Shown in pieces: positions 54,094 to 61,119 of a stretch of 64,000 nucleotides of DNA; the first letter of the stretch is position 1, and each line of letters begins with the position of its first letter. The translations under genes and the position numbers were made by a program. The notes beneath the pieces are model-generated. The model saw only the letters and a program-made list of their open reading frames with translations, ran no database searches and had not been told where the DNA came from. The stretch is taken from assembly GCA_017514665.1 (NCBI GenBank), contig JAFWIX010000001.1, forward strand, positions 1-64,000, in the 5' to 3' direction. This DNA is from Candidatus Saccharimonadota bacterium (GTDB lineage Bacteria > Patescibacteriota > Saccharimonadia > Saccharimonadales > Saccharimonadaceae).

Positions 54094-55182
54094 TTAACCT
54101 CTCACCAACCTTTCAAATTCTTCTAAGTCTACTGCATATTCCTTGGCATTATCATAAGTTATTATGCCGCTTTTAATCATACTTACCAAAGTTCTATCCA
54201 TTGTCTGCATACCTTGATCCGCGCCGGTCTGAATGACCGTATCAAGTTGGTGTGACTTACCTTCTCTAATCAAGGATTTTACCGCATTATTAGTCACCAT
54301 AATCTCAGCTGCCGCTACACGACCACCACCAATTGCTGGTATCAAACGTTGTGAACAAATCGCCATCAACATATTTGCCAATTGTGTCCTAATTTGCGGT
54401 TGTTGATGGGCTGGAAATACATCTATTACGCGATCTATAGATTGGGCTGCTGAATTAGTATGCAAAGTTGCAAATACCAAGTGGCCAGTCTCTGCAATTG
54501 TAATCGCCGCCGCAATCGTCTCAAGATCACGCATCTCACCAATCAACACTACATCTGGATCTTCGCGCAAAGCCGATCTCAGAGCCGCCGCAAACGAATA
54601 CGTATCATAGTGGACTTCCCTTTGTACGACCGCTGAACGTTTAGATTTGTGCGTATATTCAATTGGATCTTCAATCGTGATAATGTGTGCGGCCTTCTCT
54701 CGGTTAATTTTATCAACTAGAGCCGCCAAAGTCGTAGATTTACCAGAGCCAGTCGGTCCAGTCACTAATACTAAGCCCCTTGGATAATTAGCAAAATTTT
54801 CAACTACGCCAGGTAACCCTAATTCATTAATGCTCTTAATTTCATTTGGGATCAAACGAAATGCCGCTGCCAAATCACCTCTCTCATGAAAAGCATTAGC
54901 ACGGAAACGCCCTAATTCACCAAAGGCAAACGAGTAATCAAACTCCTTATCTTTTGCCAAAATCTTCTGTTGTTCTTCGTCTAAAGTCGAAAAAACCAAG
55001 TTTTTTACCACTTGATTGGTCAAAACTGGCGTACCATTTACAGGCGTCAAAGCACCATCGATTCTCAAAAGTGGCCTCAAACCCACCTGAACATGCAAGT
55101 CCGAAGCTTTACGTTTGATACACTCCTCTAATAATGTTTCTATTCTCAGCGACTGTGTCGCACCTTGCCCACTATCTTTCAT
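54094..55182 (-). CDS. pilT: Type IV pilus retraction ATPase PilT
   Basis: A 362-residue PilT. Walker A GPTGSGKSTT is near residue 138, the Asp box (TIEDPIEY), Walker B-type LREDPDVVLIGEMRDLETI and the His box TGHLVFATLHTNSA are complete. It powers pilus retraction for twitching or DNA uptake. TAAAAT (55189-55194) ends 6 nt before ATG, so it has its own leaderless start, now separated from pilB by the island. Confidence 0.95.
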   Translation of the reverse strand: MKDSGQGATQSLRIETLLEECIKRKASDLHVQVGLRPLLRIDGALTPVNGTPVLTNQVVKNLVFSTLDEEQQKILAKDKEFDYSFAFGELGRFRANAFHERGDLAAAFRLIPNEIKSINELGLPGVVENFANYPRGLVLVTGPTGSGKSTTLAALVDKINREKAAHIITIEDPIEYTHKSKRSAVVQREVHYDTYSFAAALRSALREDPDVVLIGEMRDLETIAAAITIAETGHLVFATLHTNSAAQSIDRVIDVFPAHQQPQIRTQLANMLMAICSQRLIPAIGGGRVAAAEIMVTNNAVKSLIREGKSHQLDTVIQTGADQGMQTMDRTLVSMIKSGIITYDNAKEYAVDLEEFERLVRG

Positions 55183-55256
55183 ACTATCATTTTAGCACAA
55201 GTTCTTTCATATAGCAACTTGGTTTTTTCAGATAAATATGCTAAAATAACTCCAGT

Positions 55257-55333
55257 GGTACCGTAGCTCAGTTGGTTAGAGCGTAGGACTCATAAGCCTA
55301 AGGTCGCTGGTTCGATCCCAGCCGGTACTACCA
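55257..55333 (+). tRNA. tRNA-Met, elongator type (anticodon CAT)
   Basis: Acceptor GGTACCG/CGGTACT (terminal G-U), anticodon loop CTCATAA as in elongator Met, T-loop TTCGATC, discriminator A and encoded CCA. The three G-C pairs of initiator tRNA are absent; tRNA-Ile with a modified CAT anticodon is the alternative. The 3' half is overlapped by the antisense recombinase frame. Confidence 0.9.
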
Positions 55334-56885
55334 TACTGAAATTAGAGTCAGCGTTTGACTCTTTTTTGTTGCAAATAACAGAGTAGAGTGGGCTTAAATC
55401 TTCCGTTCCAAATTTTCGTTCCACGATATCGAAATGTAAGCCCTTTGGAAACATGGTCTTTTGGAACGCTTGGCGAGTTTCAAGGTCAGCATCACGCCAT
55501 AGTTTGGCTGGCTTAGTAATGAAATTGCAGACATATGCAATCGTGGTTTCATTGATGCGTTGAATTTTTTCAAGCTCAGCGACTTGCTGTTCAATTTGAC
55601 TTCGTTTTTCTACTAATGCTTCGGAGTACCTAGCCTTTTCAGAAGCGTCGATTTTGCCTTCTAGGAGAGCTTCTAAGGCGTTATTAAGCTTCGAGTCGAT
55701 ACTGGATATATCTTCACGATATTTCGCTAATTCTTTGTTTGTTTCACTAAGCTTTTTAGCTGATGTGCGTTTAACGATCTCTCTAAATAATTTGACTGCT
55801 CCATCAGTTGGTGCAATCTCATTCATATAGTCGATAAATAGTTGGTGCATTTCTGCAACGCCGATAGAACTATGACCACGCTCGCAGCAATGATAGCGTG
55901 GAGATTTCTTGCCACTACCAGCTTTTGGCGCACTAGCACGAATTGGTTTGCCGCACTTAGAACAAATAAGAGTATGTTTGAGCGGATACATTTCATTATC
56001 GCTTGGTGTAAGTTCTCGCATATCGCCTTTGATTATTTGTTGGTTCTTATTGAAAGTGTCGAGCGTGATAAGACCATCAAAATCCTTTATTTTAACAACC
56101 TCTCCTTTTAGTAGTCTCGGCGATGAATTATAGCCAGCATATACGGACTGCAATAGAATGCCGTTTAGTGTAGTGAATTGAATAAGCTTTCCGTTCTTTG
56201 ATTTAACGCCCATCTTTTGAGCGAGTCTTACTAAGTCGGCGATGTTGATATCTCCTTCAGAAAAACGATTAAGCAAGAATCTGATATTTTCGCCAATGTT
56301 GTCGGTGTTATCGATTTCGAGAGTATTGTGATATTTTTTCTTGCCATCCTTTGTCGTAATGCCATCAATAAGAACATGCTTTAGTTTGAGACCGAGTGGA
56401 GCTTGAGACATCCACCAGCCTTGTTTGGCGAGTAAGCTCATATTGTCTTTTACGGTTTGTGCTTTAACATCGTTGTCGTATTGATGGACGGATAATGCGA
56501 TATTGAGCATTAACTTGCCTTCGGGCTTATCATTAATGGCTTCGAGAGTAGAGCGTAAGGTGCAACCACAGCTTGCTAAACGATATCCGATATCTCTACT
56601 AAATGATTCGAGATTTCTAGAGATGCGGCTAACATTGTAAACGATTACATGGTCGACTTCGCCTTTATTCTTGTAAATGCTATCGAGCATCTTTTGAAGT
56701 TCTGGGCGATGAGCTGTTTTAGCGGAGAAGCCTGCATCGGTAAACCAACCAACTATTTCGATATCGTTTTCATCTGCATATCGTTGTATGGCGATGCGTT
56801 GATTTTGGAGCGATGCACCTGGAACTTGCTCGTCTGTAGATACACGAGTATATCCGTAGGCAGTGCGTCGTATTCCGTCGTTCAT
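55290..56885 (-). CDS. Large serine recombinase (integrase) of the island
   Basis: A 531-residue large serine recombinase. The resolvase-type catalytic domain starts TAYGYTRVSTDEQ with the nucleophile Ser near residue 17 and contains VYNVSRISRNLESF. The recombinase domain follows, then a zinc ribbon (CSKCGKPI...CCERGHSSI, ~residues 300-335) and a coiled coil (~370-440). The last residues, VVPAGIEPATLGL, are the antisense of tRNA-Met, and the stop lies inside the tRNA, so the reading frame was completed by integration. TATAAT ends close to ATG 56885. Confidence 0.92.
   Translation of the reverse strand: MNDGIRRTAYGYTRVSTDEQVPGASLQNQRIAIQRYADENDIEIVGWFTDAGFSAKTAHRPELQKMLDSIYKNKGEVDHVIVYNVSRISRNLESFSRDIGYRLASCGCTLRSTLEAINDKPEGKLMLNIALSVHQYDNDVKAQTVKDNMSLLAKQGWWMSQAPLGLKLKHVLIDGITTKDGKKKYHNTLEIDNTDNIGENIRFLLNRFSEGDINIADLVRLAQKMGVKSKNGKLIQFTTLNGILLQSVYAGYNSSPRLLKGEVVKIKDFDGLITLDTFNKNQQIIKGDMRELTPSDNEMYPLKHTLICSKCGKPIRASAPKAGSGKKSPRYHCCERGHSSIGVAEMHQLFIDYMNEIAPTDGAVKLFREIVKRTSAKKLSETNKELAKYREDISSIDSKLNNALEALLEGKIDASEKARYSEALVEKRSQIEQQVAELEKIQRINETTIAYVCNFITKPAKLWRDADLETRQAFQKTMFPKGLHFDIVERKFGTEDLSPLYSVICNKKESNADSNFSMVVPAGIEPATLGL
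55344..55367 (+). terminator. Terminator of tRNA-Met
   Basis: The stem AGAGTCA/TGACTCT with loop GCGTT is followed by five T, 11 nt after the tRNA. It lies within the recombinase coding frame on the other strand. Confidence 0.85.
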
Positions 56886-56895
56886 ATTACTACCA

Positions 56896-57117
56896 TTATA
56901 CCGCCATATGATTCTTTGGAACTATTTTTGCATTCAATAAACAATCTGCCATCTTGGACATTGAGCCAATCATTACAGCAAGGTCATGGTCGGAAATCTT
57001 TTCGGAATCATCTTTGCCGAGTAATTTTCGAGCTTCTTTAAGGGAAATAATCATCTTGTCAGAACACAAAAAGCCGCTCTCTTTCTTCGGCGACTTATTG
57101 TATTTTCCTCTCGACAA
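56896..57117 (-). CDS. Small island protein upstream of the recombinase (TTG start)
   Basis: A 73-residue protein, basic at the N-terminus and helical later (ISLKEARKLLGKDDSEKISDHDLAVMIGSMSKMADCLL). The start codon is TTG 57117 with a strong AGGAGG ribosome binding site. Its stop lies inside the -10 box of the recombinase. Its place in the cassette suggests a recombination directionality or accessory factor, which is inference only. Confidence 0.6.
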   Translation of the reverse strand: MSRGKYNKSPKKESGFLCSDKMIISLKEARKLLGKDDSEKISDHDLAVMIGSMSKMADCLLNAKIVPKNHMAV

Positions 57118-57145
57118 TTTAACCTCCTACGATTGGCAATAAAAA

Positions 57146-57176
57146 AGCGCCCAATCTACTTTCGTAGATGAGCGCT
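57146..57176 (-). terminator. Minus-strand terminator inside the island
   Basis: On the minus strand AGCGCTCATCTAC-GAAA-GTAGATTGGGCGCT is followed by TTTTTA. It probably ends the methyltransferase transcript before the small gene and recombinase. Confidence 0.82.
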
Positions 57177-57231
57177 ATTGATACTACGATAATTATACCA
57201 TGAGCGGCATAAAAAGTGAAGAGCAGCCACC

Positions 57232-57410
57232 TTTCGTCCGCCTTCTTATTGTCATATGACCGTGTTTCGTCCGACTTTCACGGTAAGAGTCATCCACATT
57301 TCGTCCACTTTTTATAGAGATAAATGCTGTAAAAATGACAGCATTTTTAACCGACTTTCTTCCGATTTTTACAGAGGTAGATTGCTGTAAAAAATACAGC
57401 ATATTTTTCG
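57232..57410. repeat. Iteron-like repeats and paired hairpins in the island
   Basis: Four TTTCGTCC-type motifs start at 57232, 57265, 57299 and 57356 (the last with one change). The last two head ~50-nt direct repeats that each contain a TATAGAGATA-like segment and a GCTGTAAAAA...ACAGC hairpin. The spacing of the first three is 33-34 bp. A small frame here (57193-57402) overlaps all repeats and is judged non-coding. The rest of 57118-57500 holds only the terminator above. Confidence 0.65.
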
Positions 57411-57500
57411 CATTAAAAATAGGCTAAATTTGTTAGATTGCCTCTGAACTAACTTAGCCTATTTCTTTGATTGTATTACTAAGTGTTAGTTTTGCAAGCA

Positions 57501-58721
57501 CTAGAATCTTTTCGTGAGCTCGTTTGCTATTCTTTCGATAATCGGCACGACTAATGCATTGCCCATAATAAAATAGCGTTGTCTTTCTGGCATATCAGTA
57601 TTAGTCCAGTTGTCCGGGAAACCGTTGATGCGCTCACATTCAATAGGCGTAAGCTTTCGTAGTTTCTTAGTTTTAGGATCTTCAATTACATGAGTGCTGC
57701 GATTGAGTGAGCTTTCACTTGTAAGCATTGTCCTCGCTGGTCTATCTAGCGGGTCTGGAAAGGCAATAGCTCCCTCGGAGAATGTATATTTGTAGCCGGA
57801 TGTAGACGTTCTTTCGATTTTCTTTGAACCCTTAAGATAAGTCCATTTATCCATTTTGTCATCAGAAATAAAGTAGTGCTTGTCTACGCCGTCTCTTTCG
57901 ACAATTTTTGCGAGAGTAGTTGGTTCTTCGTAAATTGGAGTAGTTTCAATCGAAAGTATTTTGCCATTAGCCATTACGCCGGCATTGTTTAGCTGTGCTG
58001 AGAAATTGTCGGTTAAATCAACGAGGTCTTTATAAGTTGAAACATCGGCTTCTTTCGAGCGTTTAATTGAATCTTTATCTACTGGGAACGCTGTGCCAAA
58101 AACGCCATCCGAAAGAATCCAATCTTTCATGCCGTCTTCTTTTTCGATTTGTTTTTCGAGAGCTTTATGCAGTTTAGTACCTTGTTTGTAGGCGAGAATA
58201 AAAGTCCTTCTGCGTCTTTGAGCATAGCCGTATTCTGCACCGTTAATGACACGCCATTCTACGAAATAACCTTCATCCATTAGACAGCGGAGAATAACAC
58301 CAAAATCTCTTCCTCTTTGTTTTGCTGGCGACTTAAGCAATCTATCAACATTTTCTAGTAGAACATAGTTTGGATGGCGAAGCTTGATAATATCATTGAT
58401 TGACCACCAAAGAACGCCTTTTTTACCCTCGATGCCTTGTGCGCCGGTGTGAGCGACTGAATAATCTTGGCATGGGAAACCGCCGCATAATAAATCATGT
58501 TCTGGCGTTTCTTCGATTACGGTTGCAATGTCTTCATTTGAGCATTTCTCTGGGTTGCCAAAATTTTTGACGTAGCACTTATAAGCCCATTGTCCTTTTT
58601 GTCCTGGTTCCCATTGATTAGCCCATACCGTATCGAAAATAGGAGAGCTTTTTTCGAATCCAACACGGAAACCGCCGACGCCAGCGAACAATTCTACGAC
58701 CCGAATTTTCTCCTTAGACAC
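57501..58721 (-). CDS. DNA (cytosine-5) methyltransferase
   Basis: A 406-residue C5 methyltransferase. Motif I is VVELFAGVGGFRVGF, motif IV DLLCGGFPCQDYSVA with the catalytic Cys, motif VI ENVDRLL, motif VIII QRRRRTFILAY, and motif X GNALVVPIIERIA. The target-recognition region (~residues 195-330) gives no clue to the site. GTG 58721 is the start, after GGAGGATATTCC. It is the modification half of the island's R-M-like module and is divergent from the HTH gene. Confidence 0.95.
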   Translation of the reverse strand: MSKEKIRVVELFAGVGGFRVGFEKSSPIFDTVWANQWEPGQKGQWAYKCYVKNFGNPEKCSNEDIATVIEETPEHDLLCGGFPCQDYSVAHTGAQGIEGKKGVLWWSINDIIKLRHPNYVLLENVDRLLKSPAKQRGRDFGVILRCLMDEGYFVEWRVINGAEYGYAQRRRRTFILAYKQGTKLHKALEKQIEKEDGMKDWILSDGVFGTAFPVDKDSIKRSKEADVSTYKDLVDLTDNFSAQLNNAGVMANGKILSIETTPIYEEPTTLAKIVERDGVDKHYFISDDKMDKWTYLKGSKKIERTSTSGYKYTFSEGAIAFPDPLDRPARTMLTSESSLNRSTHVIEDPKTKKLRKLTPIECERINGFPDNWTNTDMPERQRYFIMGNALVVPIIERIANELTKRF

Positions 58722-58810
58722 GGAATATCCTCCACTTAATAATATTACTTACATTATATCACATTTTTTCACTTTCAAAACATAAGCGTAAACTTAAAAT
58801 GCTACTTAAA

Positions 58811-58845
58811 GTCTGTAGACCTAAAGAATGCAAGCGGGTATAAAT
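58811..58845 (+). promoter_or_regulatory. Putative C-box operator and promoter of the HTH gene
   Basis: The palindrome GTCTGTAGAC (58811-58820) overlaps a -35-like TAGACC, 17 nt before TATAAA (58839-58844). An operator over the -35 fits a C-protein autoregulatory circuit. A separate TATAAT on the minus strand (near 58755) would drive the methyltransferase. Confidence 0.5.
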
Positions 58846-58865
58846 GAAGTAAAAGGAAAAGCATT

Positions 58866-59090
58866 ATGGATATAGTAAAAGTTTTCGGAAAAAACTTAAG
58901 AAAATATCGCTTAGAGCTTGGTCTTTCTCAGGAAAAGCTTGCTGATAAATGCGGTTTACATAGGACATATATCGGAAGCATCGAATGCTTTCAGCGAAAT
59001 GTTTCGTTGGAAAATATTCAGAAAATAGCAAATGCTCTCGGCGTAGAACCTTACCAATTATTAATTAAGGATAAGGAGAGCAAAAAATGA
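58866..59090 (+). CDS. XRE-family HTH protein, R-M controller (C protein) candidate
   Basis: A 74-residue protein that is essentially one helix-turn-helix: FGKNLRKYRLELGLSQEKLADKCGLHRTYIGSIE, then NVSLENIQKIANALGVEPYQLL. Size and position, divergent from the methyltransferase and directly before the next genes, match C proteins that delay endonuclease expression until the host DNA is methylated. Its TGA overlaps the ATG of the next gene (ATGA), so translation is coupled. Confidence 0.85.
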   Translation: MDIVKVFGKNLRKYRLELGLSQEKLADKCGLHRTYIGSIECFQRNVSLENIQKIANALGVEPYQLLIKDKESKK

Positions 59091-59878
59091 GAATCGAGTA
59101 TTCTTCTGAACTAAAAAGAGAAAGTGATGAGAAGAAACTTTTCAATATAAACACATTTAGTAAGTTGGATAAAAGTGGTCTTTCTTATGGCGGCATAGAG
59201 CGCAGAATTTTAATGAAAGAGTATCCAACTGGCGAAAAGCTTTACATTCAATATCCGGGCAAAGAATCTGCACGAGACAAGAATGTTAGACCTTGGGATT
59301 TTCGCCCAAAGCTACAGCTACCTAATGGTGAATGGCTTAAAGATTTAAGTTTCAAGGATGTCTGGGATGACTTATATTCTTTCAAGGACATTGCCTGCGA
59401 TATGAGTTATATTGCGACCCTATTCTTTAGGATTGCTTACATGATAGATGCCAAGAAGACTACTCGTGCGCTTCATTATGAAGATGTTGATAGCAAGACT
59501 GGGCAGATAGTAAATGAAGGCGACGTTGAATTGACTTGGTATGAATACGCTCCAGAAGAGGATATTCTAAGCGGTTTGCAAGTTTCCCCAGAAGCAATTC
59601 GTGGTTGTTCTGTGCCGGCATATCTTGCCTATAATGACTATTTGGCTCAGAACGAAGACTGTAAATATTATTATCGTGCCGTTTATGATAAGGGCGAAAC
59701 ATGGAAGACTGATACTGGCAGAAGAAACACACTTTTAACTCATATGGCTGTAATTGCATTTATCGAAGACAAGCTAAGGTTTACTGAAATTACTGATATG
59801 TTCCAGAGAGGCATGGGTGTAGCAAACCTACCAACTAAATACTGGGAAGAGACTACTGGCGGTAGGGTTATTAAATAG
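59087..59878 (+). CDS. Unrecognised island protein 1, restriction endonuclease candidate
   Basis: A 263-residue soluble protein, rich in Tyr, Asp and Lys, with no recognised domain. Segments such as WDFRPKLQLPNGEWLKDLSFKDVWDDL and ALHYEDVDSKTGQ give no clear PD-(D/E)XK, HNH, PLD or GIY-YIG motif. Its translational coupling to the C-type HTH gene is the usual place for the R gene. It could be the endonuclease, one of its subunits or an unrelated effector. Confidence 0.6.
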   Translation: MRIEYSSELKRESDEKKLFNINTFSKLDKSGLSYGGIERRILMKEYPTGEKLYIQYPGKESARDKNVRPWDFRPKLQLPNGEWLKDLSFKDVWDDLYSFKDIACDMSYIATLFFRIAYMIDAKKTTRALHYEDVDSKTGQIVNEGDVELTWYEYAPEEDILSGLQVSPEAIRGCSVPAYLAYNDYLAQNEDCKYYYRAVYDKGETWKTDTGRRNTLLTHMAVIAFIEDKLRFTEITDMFQRGMGVANLPTKYWEETTGGRVIK

Positions 59879-59908
59879 AATTGTAAAAGTAGAGCGACGG
59901 AGTGATTG

Positions 59909-60700
59909 ATGAGTCGAAAAAGTATATATGATTTGCTGGAGGAGAAAGAGTTTAATCCTAGCTATGAGTTTGCTCGGCTAAGATATCGCTTTGATCATGA
60001 TGGCTCTTCTTTTCACGGCGTATTATTAGATGCCTCGACAATTTATCACCACATCGGAACTCGTGTTTTTGATAGATTGCCAATCAAAGGAACATGTATT
60101 AATTTAGATGATTTATTGCATGAATTGGGAATTAATTTGAACAAGAAGAATGCCACGCTTGATGATATATTCAACCTGGCAGAGTTCATCCTTTGTGCTG
60201 CCGATGCCGACTATGATGGCTTACAGTCGCTTTATAAACCACTTTTGGACAATATAGATTTAATTTTAGAGAAAACCTCTCACAAAATCATCAATGTTGG
60301 AAAAGGTAAGATAATCGTTCCTAAGGATGCAAAAGTAGAGCAAGCAGCATCCTTAGTGAAAAGCAGCTCGTTGTCGCTAGAAATCTTGAAATATAATCAT
60401 CGTTCGAATATCGGAAATATCGAAAACAAGCGAGTGATATTGGCATCGATAGGAAAGAACTATGAGGTTGCCTTAAAGAAGGATAAAAGCCAATTGAGTT
60501 CCGATATTCGTTTCTTATTAAACAGCTTAGATATTAGGCATGATAATCGTGAAGGCGACGATAGATTAATAAAAATAGTTGGTGATAATTTAGAGCAATG
60601 GTATGACAATCTCTATTCACTATTTGTTGCTTATATTATTGAAGATGAAAAGAATGGCGTTCTCGAACAAGTAAAGAGATTAAAAGAGCAACTAAAGTAG
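59909..60700 (+). CDS. Unrecognised island protein 2, restriction-module partner candidate
   Basis: A 263-residue protein predicted mostly helical, with DLLEEKEFNPSYEFARLRYRFD at the start and a C-terminal helical bundle containing LNSLDIRHDNREGDDRLIKIVG. The latter faintly recalls HEPN/abortive-infection-type helices, but the RX4-6H motif is not clearly present. ATG 59909 follows GGAG at 6 nt; a TTG at 59906 is less likely. It is 30 nt after the preceding gene and ends the operon. Confidence 0.6.
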   Translation: MSRKSIYDLLEEKEFNPSYEFARLRYRFDHDGSSFHGVLLDASTIYHHIGTRVFDRLPIKGTCINLDDLLHELGINLNKKNATLDDIFNLAEFILCAADADYDGLQSLYKPLLDNIDLILEKTSHKIINVGKGKIIVPKDAKVEQAASLVKSSSLSLEILKYNHRSNIGNIENKRVILASIGKNYEVALKKDKSQLSSDIRFLLNSLDIRHDNREGDDRLIKIVGDNLEQWYDNLYSLFVAYIIEDEKNGVLEQVKRLKEQLK

Positions 60701-60765
60701 AGAGTTTACCACAGGATGGCTTGCTATGTGGGGAGCCGCCACCTGATGGAAAACTCTCTTTCTTC
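60699..60765 (+). terminator. Branched 3' hairpin ending the island operon
   Basis: The outer stem AGAGAGTTT/AAACTCTCT encloses an inner imperfect stem (CAGGaTGGC with GCCgCCACCTG) and is followed by TTTCTTCT. It starts within the stop codon of the last island gene. The rest of 60766-61006 holds a tRNA-like end at 60873-60894, the deleted tRNA-Ser copy at 60925-60962 and a small hairpin GAGAGC/GCTCTC. Confidence 0.6.
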
Positions 60766-60924
60766 TACATTGTAGCTATACTGGTTCTACTACTTCTAGG
60801 AATGTAGTTTGTAGGATATAATACAGTCAGTAGACCCTTGATGCGGTACATATCCGATATGATTATGTTCCAATTCGACTCTACTAGGTCTACCATTTTT
60901 ATGTCTTTAATATTTTCAATTTCT

Positions 60925-60962
60925 TGGCGGAATGGACAGGATAAAATATCCTGCCACCTTCC
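60925..60962 (-). pseudogene. Internally deleted copy of tRNA-Ser (acceptor/T-arm minihelix)
   Basis: On the minus strand the 5' end GGAAGGTGGC and the 3' end CCTGTCCATTCCGCCA match the ends of the intact tRNA-Ser at 61007-61092 (17 of 18 bases at the 3' end, 10 of 11 at the 5' end). The D arm, anticodon arm and variable arm are missing, and the T-loop is replaced so that CAGGATA pairs with TATCCTG. The CCA is retained. It lies 44 nt downstream of the real tRNA. Confidence 0.65.
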
Positions 60963-61006
60963 TTGAACTTAAAAAATAGAGAGCAAGCTCTCAATTTTTC
61001 AAGTTA

Positions 61007-61092
<86 letters not shown>

Positions 61093-61119
61093 GTTTTTTA
61101 TCTTATCACACTTACCAGA

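Larger units (their letters stand above)
55334..60895. mobile_element. Integrated island with serine recombinase and R-M-like module
   Basis: About 5.6 kb between the 3' end of tRNA-Met and a stretch upstream of tRNA-Ser. It holds the recombinase, a small gene, a repeat region, a C5 methyltransferase, a divergent controller-type HTH gene and two unrecognised genes. It separates pilT from pilB, which belong to one cluster. The left boundary is supported by the recombinase frame entering the tRNA. A weak tRNA-end-like sequence (TTCGAC...GGTCTACCA, 60873-60894) could mark the right end. A clean long direct repeat was not found. Confidence 0.7.

Noticed and set aside
57193-57402. A 69-residue minus-strand frame in the island
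   Set aside because: It spans the iteron-like repeats and both hairpins, and its translation is a read-through of repeats with no start signal.
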